Shown: positions 1 to 5,658 of the stretch, in pieces
How positions within the stretch are numbered: the first letter of the stretch is position 1
How the letters are laid out: every line of letters begins with the position of its first letter
Source: Balneolales bacterium
Lineage (GTDB): Bacteria > Bacteroidota > Rhodothermia > Balneolales > Natronogracilivirgulaceae
DNA: 6,718 nt
Direction of reading: 5' to 3'
Assembly: GCA_007131535.1 (NCBI GenBank)
Contig: SLQI01000400.1
Location: forward strand, 1 to 6,718
The notes under the pieces: model-generated
The model's database searches: none
Seen by the model: only the letters and a program-made list of their open reading frames with translations
What the model was told of the DNA's origin: nothing
Position numbers and translations under genes: made by a program

Positions 1-148
1 CACCACGCCTGCCTGTCCGATGCGCTTATATATTGAGCAGCTGGTGCAGGCGCGGCTTTCCGAAATAGCCGAAGCGGAACTTCATGTGGTAATGGAGCCG
101 CCCTGGTCGCCGGATATGATAGCCGAACATGCGCGGCTGTTCGGGTAG
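1..148 (+). CDS. MIP18/DUF59 family Fe-S cluster assembly factor (SufT/YitW-like), 3' end only
   Basis: Only the last 48 codons are present; the reading frame starts at base 2 and ends at the TAG at 146-148. The visible protein opens with TTPACPM, matching the conserved cysteine-containing T-x-P-x-C-P motif of MIP18/DUF59 proteins, and later has EPPWSPDM, which matches the family's PPW-[ST]-P-[DE]-M motif near the C-terminus. The family helps mature iron-sulfur proteins in the cytosol (SufT, YitW); the same domain also forms the N-terminus of Mrp/ApbC ATPases. Here the protein stops eight residues after the M-I of that motif, so it is a stand-alone domain or the last domain of its protein, not an Mrp N-terminus. 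The coding sequence is GC-rich, like the membrane protein gene at 896 and unlike the toxin-antitoxin pair directly after it. Its stop lies only 10 bases from the converging antitoxin stop. Confidence 0.8.
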   Translation, partial: TTPACPMRLYIEQLVQARLSEIAEAELHVVMEPPWSPDMIAEHARLFG

Positions 149-158
149 GAATTTTGAG

Positions 159-524
159 CTACACCGGTTCTGACTCCTGAATTAATACCTCGGCGGGAAT
201 TTCGAGCTTGCGGTGTATAACTTTTATCTGACTCAGCGAAAGAGTTCGCTTACCGGATAGAATTTCACTTGCGCGCGATTTTGAACCCAATAATTTTGCA
301 AAATCACTTTGTGTCATGCCCAGTTGTTCCATACGAAACTTTATTGCCTCTACCGGATCGGGAGATTCAATTGGAAAGCTCTTTTTTTCATATTCGTCGA
401 TTAGAATACCCAGAATTTCTAATTCATCGCCTTCTTCGGTTCCGGGTACAGCATCAATAATTTCATTAATGCGCTCTAATGCTTTATGGTAATCTTGATC
501 GGTATGGATGGGCTGGATATGCAT
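159..524 (-). CDS. higA: HigA-type antitoxin, XRE-family helix-turn-helix protein
   Basis: A 121-residue protein of the COG5499 type, the usual partner of HigB/RelE-like toxins. The N-terminal half (about residues 1-50) is acidic and helical, with EEGDELEIL and a following IDEYEKKSFPI stretch; in this family it precedes the DNA-binding domain and is thought to contact the toxin. The C-terminal half (about 58-113) is a Cro/XRE helix-turn-helix, with MTQSDFAKLLG as the first helices and SRASEILSGKR as the recognition helix and turn. It is the second gene of the pair: its ATG lies 12 bases after the toxin stop, so both are almost certainly on one transcript. No clear Shine-Dalgarno sequence precedes it. 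By analogy with known HigBA systems it should neutralise the toxin and repress its own promoter. The DNA is AT-richer than the flanking + strand genes, suggesting recent acquisition. Confidence 0.92.
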   Translation of the reverse strand: MHIQPIHTDQDYHKALERINEIIDAVPGTEEGDELEILGILIDEYEKKSFPIESPDPVEAIKFRMEQLGMTQSDFAKLLGSKSRASEILSGKRTLSLSQIKVIHRKLEIPAEVLIQESEPV

Positions 525-536
525 GGTTAAGATATT

Positions 537-830
537 CTATATTTTCGTTGCATCGATTTTGTCATATTCGGCATGTGTACCAATAAAACGAATGAACACC
601 TGCCCGTAGTTGTAGTTAATTTTAACAACTAATCTGTATGTATTGCCTTTAATATTGAAAACCACTCTGTTGTCAGCAAGTATACTGGCATGAGGGTATT
701 TTTTTTTAATGTCTGCAGGTGAGTTCCATTGGGAATTTACGGCTTCATAAAACCAAGCCTTTAATGCTCCTTCAGAATCAGGATGAATATTCCAGAATTC
801 TCGCAAAGTTTTACGGGCTATAACACGCAT
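537..830 (-). CDS. higB: HigB-type toxin (RelE-like mRNA interferase)
   Basis: A 97-residue protein, full length for the HigB_toxin family (PF09907), which adopts a RelE-like fold and cleaves mRNA on the ribosome. Family hallmarks are all visible: the start MRVIARKTLREFW, the central SPADIKKKYPHASIL segment, NRVVFNIKGNTYRLVV (residues 54-69), and the C-terminal VFIRFIGTHAEYDKID (78-93) with the basic and histidine residues expected of the active site. No truncation or frameshift is seen, so the toxin is probably functional. The toxin comes first and the antitoxin second, the usual HigBA order. The ATG at 828-830 is preceded directly by GAAGG, which is too close to be a normal ribosome-binding site. 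A hand count of 541-600 gives 22 G/C out of 60, against 44 of 60 at 1081-1140 in the neighbouring membrane protein gene. Confidence 0.92.
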   Translation of the reverse strand: MRVIARKTLREFWNIHPDSEGALKAWFYEAVNSQWNSPADIKKKYPHASILADNRVVFNIKGNTYRLVVKINYNYGQVFIRFIGTHAEYDKIDATKI

Positions 831-835
831 CCTTC

Positions 836-864
836 AATATAATGAGTTCCATTTTTGGGAACAA
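836..864 (-). promoter_or_regulatory. Probable higBA promoter with internal inverted-repeat operator
   Basis: On the - strand, TTGTTC (859-864) and TATATT (836-841) are separated by exactly 17 bases, a sigma-70-like arrangement. The spacer holds the inverted repeat GTTCC-N7-GGAAC (846-862), well placed for repression by the HigA antitoxin. The -10 box ends only five bases before the toxin ATG, so the transcript would have almost no leader. On the other strand TATAAT occurs at 838-843 and could serve the divergent membrane protein gene, but no good -35 goes with it. The motifs are seen directly; their function is inferred. Confidence 0.45.
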
Positions 865-895
865 GAATTTAAATAAAAAACTCTAACCTTTCCCC

Positions 896-1999
896 GTGTC
901 CCGATTCACAAAAATATTATTTCCCCTCCTGATGCTCGCGGCGGCCGGCAGTCTTCTGGTCGGGCTCTATACCGGTCTGGTACGCATGGGAGTGCTGATG
1001 CCGGGAGCCGTTGACCTCAATAGCATGCTCCACGGACCGTTGATGATCAACGGGTTTCTGGGCACGCTGATCTCTTTGGAGCGGGCGGCCGCACTCCGCA
1101 AGTACTGGACCTGGGCGGCGCCCGTTTGCATGGCGCTCTCAACGGTGTTACTGCTCGCCGGGCAGCCCATGGCAGGTAGTTTCTTTCTCATTGCCGGCTC
1201 GTTGGTGCTGGTTGCCATGCTCTTCTACCTGCTGAAGCTGCAGAAAGCTGCCCATCACCTGATTATGCTTTTCGGCGGGATGTCGCTGCTGATCGGAAAT
1301 ATCCTTTTCGTAATGAATTATCCCATTTATGAGCTGATTCTGTGGTGGGTAGGATTTCCGGTGCTGACCATTTTCGGCGAGCGATTAGAACTCAACCGGG
1401 TTATGCGACCGCCTCAGCGGGCCGTCACTCTGTTTACCGGACTGATCATCCTTTGGTTTATCACCGCAGCCATGCTGCATCTGGATCGTAGCCTCGGTTG
1501 GTATGGAGTCGCGCTGCTTTTTATCGTCATAGCCGCCTGGATGCTTCGCTACGATGTTGCCCGCAAAACCATCCGCTCCACCGAATGGATCCGGTACAGC
1601 GCCATCTGCATGATATTCGCCTACGGTTGGTTGATTCTCACCGGCATCTATGGGCTCTTTACCGGATTACCTGTGGCGGGCTCATCCTATGACGCGCTGC
1701 TGCACATGATTTTTGTCGGATTTGTGTTCAGTATGATTTTTGCCCACGCAGCCGTAATCATCCCATCCCTGACCGGTTTGCACGTCCCCTACCACCGGTA
1801 TTTCTATTTACCGCTGGTGTTACTGCACGGATTTCTGTTGATCAGGGTGCTGGGTGATGTTGTTTGGCTTCCGGATCTGCAAACCGTGGGAAGCTACGGA
1901 AACCTGGCGGCCATTATTCTGTTTTTCGGGGGGATCATCACACGGTTGGTACAGTCGGTTGCTGTGAAGAAAGTGACCAGGCCGGCTCACAGGGTGTAG
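896..1999 (+). CDS. Polytopic membrane protein, NnrS/haem-copper-like (tentative)
   Basis: A 367-residue integral membrane protein with about 12 hydrophobic segments, at roughly residues 7-29, 45-62, 73-89, 93-113, 121-140, 144-160, 177-194, 201-216, 233-255, 265-290, 302-318 and 333-350. Histidines lie in or beside several helices: H46 in HGPLMINGFLG, H120/H121, H270 and H284 in HMIFVGFVFSMIFAH, and H311. This histidine pattern, with the HGPLMINGF motif, recalls NnrS-type proteins, which are haem- and copper-containing membrane proteins tied to nitrogen oxide metabolism, and the wider haem-copper family. The resemblance is from memory of motifs, so the function stays tentative. The start is a GTG with no Shine-Dalgarno sequence; the next in-frame ATG is codon 13, inside the first helix, so GTG is the better choice. 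The gene is GC-rich, on the same strand as the DUF59 gene, divergent from higBA and convergent with the ATPase gene at 2284. Confidence 0.75.
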   Translation: MSRFTKILFPLLMLAAAGSLLVGLYTGLVRMGVLMPGAVDLNSMLHGPLMINGFLGTLISLERAAALRKYWTWAAPVCMALSTVLLLAGQPMAGSFFLIAGSLVLVAMLFYLLKLQKAAHHLIMLFGGMSLLIGNILFVMNYPIYELILWWVGFPVLTIFGERLELNRVMRPPQRAVTLFTGLIILWFITAAMLHLDRSLGWYGVALLFIVIAAWMLRYDVARKTIRSTEWIRYSAICMIFAYGWLILTGIYGLFTGLPVAGSSYDALLHMIFVGFVFSMIFAHAAVIIPSLTGLHVPYHRYFYLPLVLLHGFLLIRVLGDVVWLPDLQTVGSYGNLAAIILFFGGIITRLVQSVAVKKVTRPAHRV

Positions 2000-2055
2000 T
2001 AAGGGGGAGATTAGATAGTGCCTCTAAGAAAACACCAATAGACAGTGTGGTCTGT

Positions 2056-2090
2056 CAGTAAGCAGTAACCAGTATCCAGTTATCAGTGTA
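2056..2090. repeat. Five tandem CAGTNNN heptamers
   Basis: CAGT recurs at exactly 7-base steps starting at 2056, 2063, 2070, 2077 and 2084 (units CAGTAAG, CAGTAAC, CAGTATC, CAGTTAT, CAGTGTA). A further CAGTGTGG lies out of phase at 2043-2050. The array is intergenic, 57 bases after the membrane protein stop. It resembles the short heptamer repeat families found between genes in many bacteria; no function is assigned. Confidence 0.75.
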
Positions 2091-2185
2091 AGTGTGGCAA
2101 CAAGCAGCCAGGCTGACAACTAATGCCCCTTTTTGGCGTGCTTTGCGATTCATCTACATGTGCCCATTGCTGCTATGCCGACAGC

Positions 2186-2213
2186 CCGGCTGTGCCGGAC
2201 AGCCGGCTTCTTT
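2186..2213 (+). terminator. GC-rich hairpin, possible terminator of the membrane protein gene
   Basis: CCGGCTGT (2186-2193), a GCCGG loop and ACAGCCGG (2199-2206) form a perfect 8-bp stem, followed by CTTCTTT. The T-run is interrupted, so intrinsic termination would be imperfect. The hairpin lies about 190 bases after the membrane protein stop and about 75 bases from the converging ATPase stop, a sensible place for a barrier between convergent genes. Its 5' arm can instead pair upstream as ACAGCC-C-GGCTGT (2181-2193), making two exclusive folds. Confidence 0.4.
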
Positions 2214-2240
2214 CATAATGAGCATTTTTGGGATGAGCGG

Positions 2241-2258
2241 AACGCCGATATTGGCGTT
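2241..2258. repeat. Inverted repeat AACGCC-N6-GGCGTT
   Basis: A perfect 6-bp inverted repeat with a six-base centre, 25 bases past the stop of the - strand ATPase gene and within the same convergent interval as the GC-rich hairpin. It may help transcripts end from either side, but neither strand shows a proper U-run after it. Confidence 0.4.
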
Positions 2259-2283
2259 TACTTACAGACACTACTCAGAGACA

Positions 2284-3459
2284 CTAATCAGGGTTTTCAG
2301 TCAATTCATGGAGATGATTCCAGGGATAAACCGCAATTCCTGAACTGCGCTTTTGAGTTTGATTTCCTGCATATATCACGGCTCCGTTTTCAGAGCCGGT
2401 AAGTTTTTTCCAGAATTCAAGGTTTTTAAAAAACTCTTTGGTTATGGTCTGCCCTGATTTTATTTCAACCGGGTATAAATGATCGGGATATTCCATGATG
2501 ATATCGATCTCACGGCCTGTGCTGTCTCTCCAAAAATGTAATGGCTGGAGGTTTGCGCTGTTATAACGGGACTTCAACAATTCGTTAATCACAAAATTTT
2601 CAAACAGGTTCCCTTTCAGGTAGTGAAGGCTCAATTGGTCAGCCTGGTGCAGGCCGAGCAGAGCGCAAACCAGGCCGGTATCATAGAAGTACAGTTTCGG
2701 CATTTTGACAATCCGCTTGTTAAAATTTCTATGATATGGCTGCATACGGTAAATAATAAAACTGCTTTCCAGTACCCCGAGCCAGGAATCTACGGTTTTT
2801 ACATCTACTCCGGTTTCAAGTGCAAGGCTGCTTTTATTGATGAGGTTGCCGATTCTGCCGGCACACAATTTCAGAAATCGCTCAAAGGTGGATAAATCCC
2901 CGATATTCTTGATTTGCCGCACATCCCGTTCAACATAAGTCCGGATATAATTGGCATACCAGGTTGGGGTTTCTACGGGTTGATCGTAAACCGGAGGATA
3001 TCCGCCGTTAAAGATTAATGGGTCCGGACTATCAACATCGTAATCTGATTTACGGATTTCAGTATGGCTAAACGGTAGCAGCCACAGGTAGCCGACCCGG
3101 CCTGCAAGGCTTTGTGATATATTTTCCTGAACTAAAAAATTATTAGAACCAGTGAGAATAAACTGGCCGGTTTCAGAGGACCTATCTACAATCTGCTGTA
3201 GATAGGAAAAGATGTCCGGAGCCCTTTGAATCTCATCAAAAACAGCCCCGTCTTTGTACTGAGACAAAAAACCGCGGGTATCTTCGAGGGCAAAGCTCCG
3301 AATATCCGGATCTTCCAGACTAACATAAGGCTTATCCCGGAAAACGTGTTTCGCCAGTGTAGTTTTCCCGGACTGCCAGGGTCCGACAAGTGCTACTACC
3401 TTAAATTGTCGGGTCAGTGATAAAAGTGAGGATTCGGCATCTCGTGGTATGAAATCCAT
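2284..3459 (-). CDS. AAA+ ATPase with DUF4143 domain (COG1373 family)
   Basis: Starting at the ATG at 3457-3459 this is a 391-residue protein. Numbered from that ATG, the N-terminal AAA_14 domain has a Walker A loop, GPWQSGKTT (26-34), Walker B AVFDEIQ (72-78, D75/E76), a sensor-like ILTGSN (101-106) and the SLAGRV arginine (R121). A winged-helix-like section follows, then DUF4143 with FYDTGLVCALLG. The C-terminus carries a PD-(D/E)XK nuclease-like pattern: FENFVINEL (E287), GREIDII (D319) and PVEIKSG (E332, K334). These proteins are numerous in Bacteroidota and archaea and often look mobile; their role is not established. An in-frame TTG at 3471 would add MHEF, but the ATG gives the family-typical start MDFIPR and is preferred. 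The DNA is AT-rich in parts (18 G/C of 60 at 2701-2760). It lies downstream of the amidohydrolase gene on the same strand but has its own candidate promoter. Confidence 0.88.
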   Translation of the reverse strand: MDFIPRDAESSLLSLTRQFKVVALVGPWQSGKTTLAKHVFRDKPYVSLEDPDIRSFALEDTRGFLSQYKDGAVFDEIQRAPDIFSYLQQIVDRSSETGQFILTGSNNFLVQENISQSLAGRVGYLWLLPFSHTEIRKSDYDVDSPDPLIFNGGYPPVYDQPVETPTWYANYIRTYVERDVRQIKNIGDLSTFERFLKLCAGRIGNLINKSSLALETGVDVKTVDSWLGVLESSFIIYRMQPYHRNFNKRIVKMPKLYFYDTGLVCALLGLHQADQLSLHYLKGNLFENFVINELLKSRYNSANLQPLHFWRDSTGREIDIIMEYPDHLYPVEIKSGQTITKEFFKNLEFWKKLTGSENGAVIYAGNQTQKRSSGIAVYPWNHLHELTENPD

Positions 3460-3519
3460 AAATTCATGCAATTTTGGAGTTGGGTTCCATAATTACAGAA
3501 AATCCATCAGAGTTTTGGT

Positions 3520-3549
3520 ATTCTACAAATAGAATTGACAGCTTGTTAA
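3520..3549 (-). promoter_or_regulatory. Candidate promoter of the DUF4143 ATPase gene with two inverted repeats
   Basis: On the - strand TTAACA (3544-3549) and TAGAAT (3520-3525) are 18 bases apart, and the -10 box is about 60 bases before the ATG. Each box sits in an inverted repeat: CAGCTT-gtt-AAGCTG at 3539-3553 covers the -35 and ATTCTA-N4-TAGAAT at 3520-3535 covers the -10. Either could be an operator. The first could alternatively be a weak terminator for the upstream amidohydrolase gene, because on the - strand it is followed by TCAATTCTATTT. Confidence 0.4.
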
Positions 3550-3616
3550 GCTGCGGTTTGGCACGGATAATTGGCGCTTATTTAACCTGCATCAAAGAGC
3601 GAGGTTACCCCACCAC

Positions 3617-4930
3617 CTACTCCCCGAACAAATAATCCACCACAAAATACGCGTGTGCCCTTACTCCGGTTTTCATGCCGTCTTCGTTGATTTTAAACTC
3701 CGGAGTGTGGTGGGGCGGGGCATCCTGCGGGGAGTAACCTTCCGCAAGTCCGCCGACAAATACGTACAGACCGGGAACCTGCTGCTGAAAAAATGAGAAA
3801 TCCTCCGCGCCGGTAATCGGGTTGATGTGCTCCACATTATCTGCTCCGGCCACATCCAGCAAAGTGGGCAGCATTTGTTCGGTCAGCTCGTGGTCGTTAT
3901 AAGTTACCGGATAGCCGCGGGTAATTTCCACTTCCGCCTCGGCTCCCATGCTGGCGGCAATAGTTGTAGCCGTGTGCCGGATCTCATCGTGGATTTTATC
4001 CTGCATATCCTCATCCAGGGTGCGGATGGTGCCGCTGAACGTCGTTTCTTCGGGGATGATGTTGTTGCGCACGCCGCCTTCAATAATACCTACCGAAATC
4101 ACCGCCGCCTCGTTGGTCAGCTCAGTTTTACGGCTGATGATCGTCTGCAGTCCCTGAATGATCTGGGCGGATGTAACTATAGGATCGACACCGGTCCAGG
4201 GAGTCGATCCGTGCGTTTGCTCCCCGTGCACGGTGATCTCAAAGCTATCCGAAGCGGCCATAATACCTCCGGGCCGGTAATTGATCTGACCGACCGGGGT
4301 ATTGGAGCTGATGTGCAGACCAAAAACGGTATCTATATTATAATTTTCTATGAGCCCTTCTTCCACCATTAGTTCAGCTCCGCCATCTTCACCCGGAGGC
4401 GCTCCTTCTTCGGCCGGTTGGAAGATGAAAACAATTTTCCCTTTCAATTCATCCTGCATGTCGGTCAGAATCTGAGCGGCACCCATCAGCATGGCCATGT
4501 GGGTGTCGTGACCGCAGGCGTGTTTTACCGGCACTTCCTCACCACGGAACTCTCCGGTGGCTGTAGATGCAAACGGCACATCGGCACGATCCTCTACAGG
4601 CAGGGCATCCATATCCGCCCGAAGACCGATAACCGGTCCGGGGTTACCGGTATCCAGTACGCCAACTACACCGGTATGCGCGATTTCGGTTTCGATTTCC
4701 AGACCGAGATCATCCAAAAAACCGGCAATGTAATCGGCGGTTTCAACCTCCCGGTTGGAAAGTTCGGGGTTCTGGTAAAAATGTCGGCGCCACTCGATCA
4801 CCTGTTCTTCCACTTCATCAGCCGCACGGTCGATGGCTGCTTTAAGTTCATCAGACTGTGCATGGGAAGGTTGATGGGCAACAAACAATCCGGCAAAAAT
4901 GAGTAAAACGGTAACGGCTCGTAACTTCAT
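3617..4930 (-). CDS. Exported M20D-family metallo-amidohydrolase
   Basis: A 437-residue protein that should hydrolyse N-acyl amino acids or related amides, as do M20D enzymes such as hippurate and IAA-amino-acid hydrolases; the substrate cannot be read from the sequence. Residues 1-24 form a Sec-type signal peptide (MKLRAVTVLLIFAGLFVA core, likely cleaved after SHA), so the enzyme acts in the periplasm or outside. All metal-site motifs are intact: RADMDALP (104-111), CGHDTH (C139, H141), PAEEG (E174/E175), GLHIS (H206), GAEDFSF (E376) and HHTPEF (H407/H408). The catalytic domain is split by a dimerisation domain at about 226-330. An upstream in-frame ATG at 5074 would add 48 residues that do not look like this family and would bury the signal peptide, so the ATG at 4928-4930 is chosen. 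The gene is divergent from the Wzz-type gene. Confidence 0.93.
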   Translation of the reverse strand: MKLRAVTVLLIFAGLFVAHQPSHAQSDELKAAIDRAADEVEEQVIEWRRHFYQNPELSNREVETADYIAGFLDDLGLEIETEIAHTGVVGVLDTGNPGPVIGLRADMDALPVEDRADVPFASTATGEFRGEEVPVKHACGHDTHMAMLMGAAQILTDMQDELKGKIVFIFQPAEEGAPPGEDGGAELMVEEGLIENYNIDTVFGLHISSNTPVGQINYRPGGIMAASDSFEITVHGEQTHGSTPWTGVDPIVTSAQIIQGLQTIISRKTELTNEAAVISVGIIEGGVRNNIIPEETTFSGTIRTLDEDMQDKIHDEIRHTATTIAASMGAEAEVEITRGYPVTYNDHELTEQMLPTLLDVAGADNVEHINPITGAEDFSFFQQQVPGLYVFVGGLAEGYSPQDAPPHHTPEFKINEDGMKTGVRAHAYFVVDYLFGE

Positions 4931-4999
4931 AGGAAACCCTGGTTTGTTAAAGATTTTGTAAAACAATATGGGGATTGTCGGGCAGAATTGCATGCAGCG

Positions 5000-5014
5000 C
5001 CGAATTAAATTCGG
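5000..5014. promoter_or_regulatory. 15-nt palindrome, candidate operator upstream of the amidohydrolase gene
   Basis: CCGAATT-A-AATTCGG is a perfect 7-bp inverted repeat around a single base, 70 bases before the amidohydrolase ATG. Its symmetry and position suit a dimeric repressor or activator site, although no regulator gene is in the window. A TGCATGCA palindrome lies just beside it at 4989-4996. Confidence 0.4.
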
Positions 5015-5020
5015 AATAAT

Positions 5021-5050
5021 AAAAGGATCATCGACTTTTGATGATCTTTT
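5021..5050. terminator. Terminator-like hairpin readable on both strands
   Basis: GATCATC (5026-5032), a 7-base loop and GATGATC (5040-5046) form a stem flanked by AAAA (5021-5024) and TTTT (5047-5050), so both strands give a stem followed by a U-run: TTTTAAA on +, CTTTTATTATT on -. The neighbouring genes diverge, so no visible gene ends here. It may insulate the two promoters, act as an attenuator in the amidohydrolase leader, or mark a lost gene. Confidence 0.5.
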
Positions 5051-5078
5051 AAATATGAGATCTGTATATGGCATGGAG

Positions 5079-5109
5079 TGTAACTATTTAATATTCAGCA
5101 AGATATAAT
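5079..5109 (+). promoter_or_regulatory. Candidate promoter for the Wzz-type operon
   Basis: A perfect TATAAT at 5104-5109 is preceded after 19 bases by a weak -35-like TGTAAC (5079-5084). Transcription from here would begin near 5116 and give a leader of about 570 bases before the Wzz-type start at 5686. The box is in AT-rich DNA, so a chance match is possible, and promoters of Bacteroidota often use a different consensus. Confidence 0.35.
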
Positions 5110-5286
5110 ACTGATGAAAATAGTTTGTATAAATCTTACTTGGTATTTGCTCATAAAATGTTACGTGTGGTAACAAACTAAGCCGGTGTTGATGATAGCA
5201 TTACCAAGCCCCAAGCCGCTAAAGCCAATGGCAGAACTTAATCTAAGTGATTTAAGCTGTGCGGCATTGTTATTGCTTTTCAATCC

Positions 5287-5319
5287 GGTAGAAAATCTTA
5301 ATCAGAGAGATTCTCTACC
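5287..5319. repeat. Hairpin with 6-bp and 5-bp stems
   Basis: GGTAGA (5287-5292) pairs with TCTACC (5314-5319) and AATCT (5294-5298) pairs with AGATT (5308-5312), separated by a single A/C mismatch and closed by a nine-base loop. No U-run follows on +, so it is not a terminator. Confidence 0.55.
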
Positions 5320-5361
5320 CAAGCAGTATATGGTAAACCAAAAGGAAAAGTAAGTTTCGGT

Positions 5362-5427
5362 ATCGAGGGTCAGAGTTGTTATTTAAGACTTTAAGCGAAA
5401 ATCGAGTGCCGCTATTTAAGGAGACTT
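5362..5427. repeat. Imperfect tandem direct repeat ATCGAG...TATTTAAG...ACTT
   Basis: The order ATCGAG, TATTTAAG, ACTT occurs twice: at 5362-5367, 5380-5387 and 5388-5391, and again at 5401-5406, 5413-5420 and 5424-5427. Spacers differ in length (12 and 6 bases between the first two blocks). This suggests an old duplication or paired binding sites. Confidence 0.5.
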
Positions 5428-5457
5428 ACTACATCAGGTTTATCATTTGCTGTCGGG

Positions 5458-5512
5458 GTTGAGGGGAAGGTCTCAAGAGTGAAACAGGGGTTAATTGCAC
5501 CTCAACTTGCAA
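5458..5512. repeat. Two mutually exclusive hairpins
   Basis: GTTGAGG (5458-5464) pairs perfectly with CCTCAAC (5500-5506), with two further G-U pairs outside. TTGCA (5495-5499) pairs with TGCAA (5508-5512), and the loop of this smaller hairpin contains the whole CCTCAAC arm, so only one fold can easily form at a time. This is the logic of an attenuator or riboswitch expression platform, although no ligand-binding core was recognised. Confidence 0.45.
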
Positions 5513-5623
5513 CAGCTTCCATGTGACTCACGAGGCGGAGCTGTACTTGGCTTCAGGAAATATGGTAACCGGCATCTTTATTGCACTTATAAACCCACAG
5601 TGTTACAAAATACTTTTCGGAAC

Positions 5624-5658
5624 TGAATTACAATGGGCCAACCCCAAAAAGTAATTCA
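5624..5658. repeat. 8-bp inverted repeat just upstream of the Wzz-type start
   Basis: TGAATTAC (5624-5631) and GTAATTCA (5651-5658) pair perfectly, enclosing a small GGG-CCAA-CCC hairpin (5635-5644). The structure ends 27 bases before the ATG at 5686, close enough to affect ribosome access or transcript stability. Confidence 0.5.

Noticed and set aside
2092..2402. Two overlapping + strand frames of 83 and 89 codons after the membrane protein gene
   Set aside because: They run across palindromic intergenic DNA and into the antisense of the ATPase gene, with no family resemblance.
3827..4906. Long open frames on the + strand (181 and 162 codons)
   Set aside because: They lie wholly antisense to the amidohydrolase gene, whose motifs are complete; the frames are by-products of its codon use and match no family.
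4931..5074. 48-residue N-terminal extension of the amidohydrolase
   Set aside because: It would bury a clear signal peptide and includes the palindrome and hairpin region; the ATG at 4930 is the sensible start.
5114..5173. 19-residue ORF with two Trp as a leader peptide
   Set aside because: Its ATG coincides with the predicted transcription start and it has no ribosome-binding site, so translation is doubtful.
5287..5291. JUMPstart/ops element (GGTAG)
   Set aside because: Only GGTAG is present; the flanking ops bases and the tandem JUMPstart arrangement are missing.
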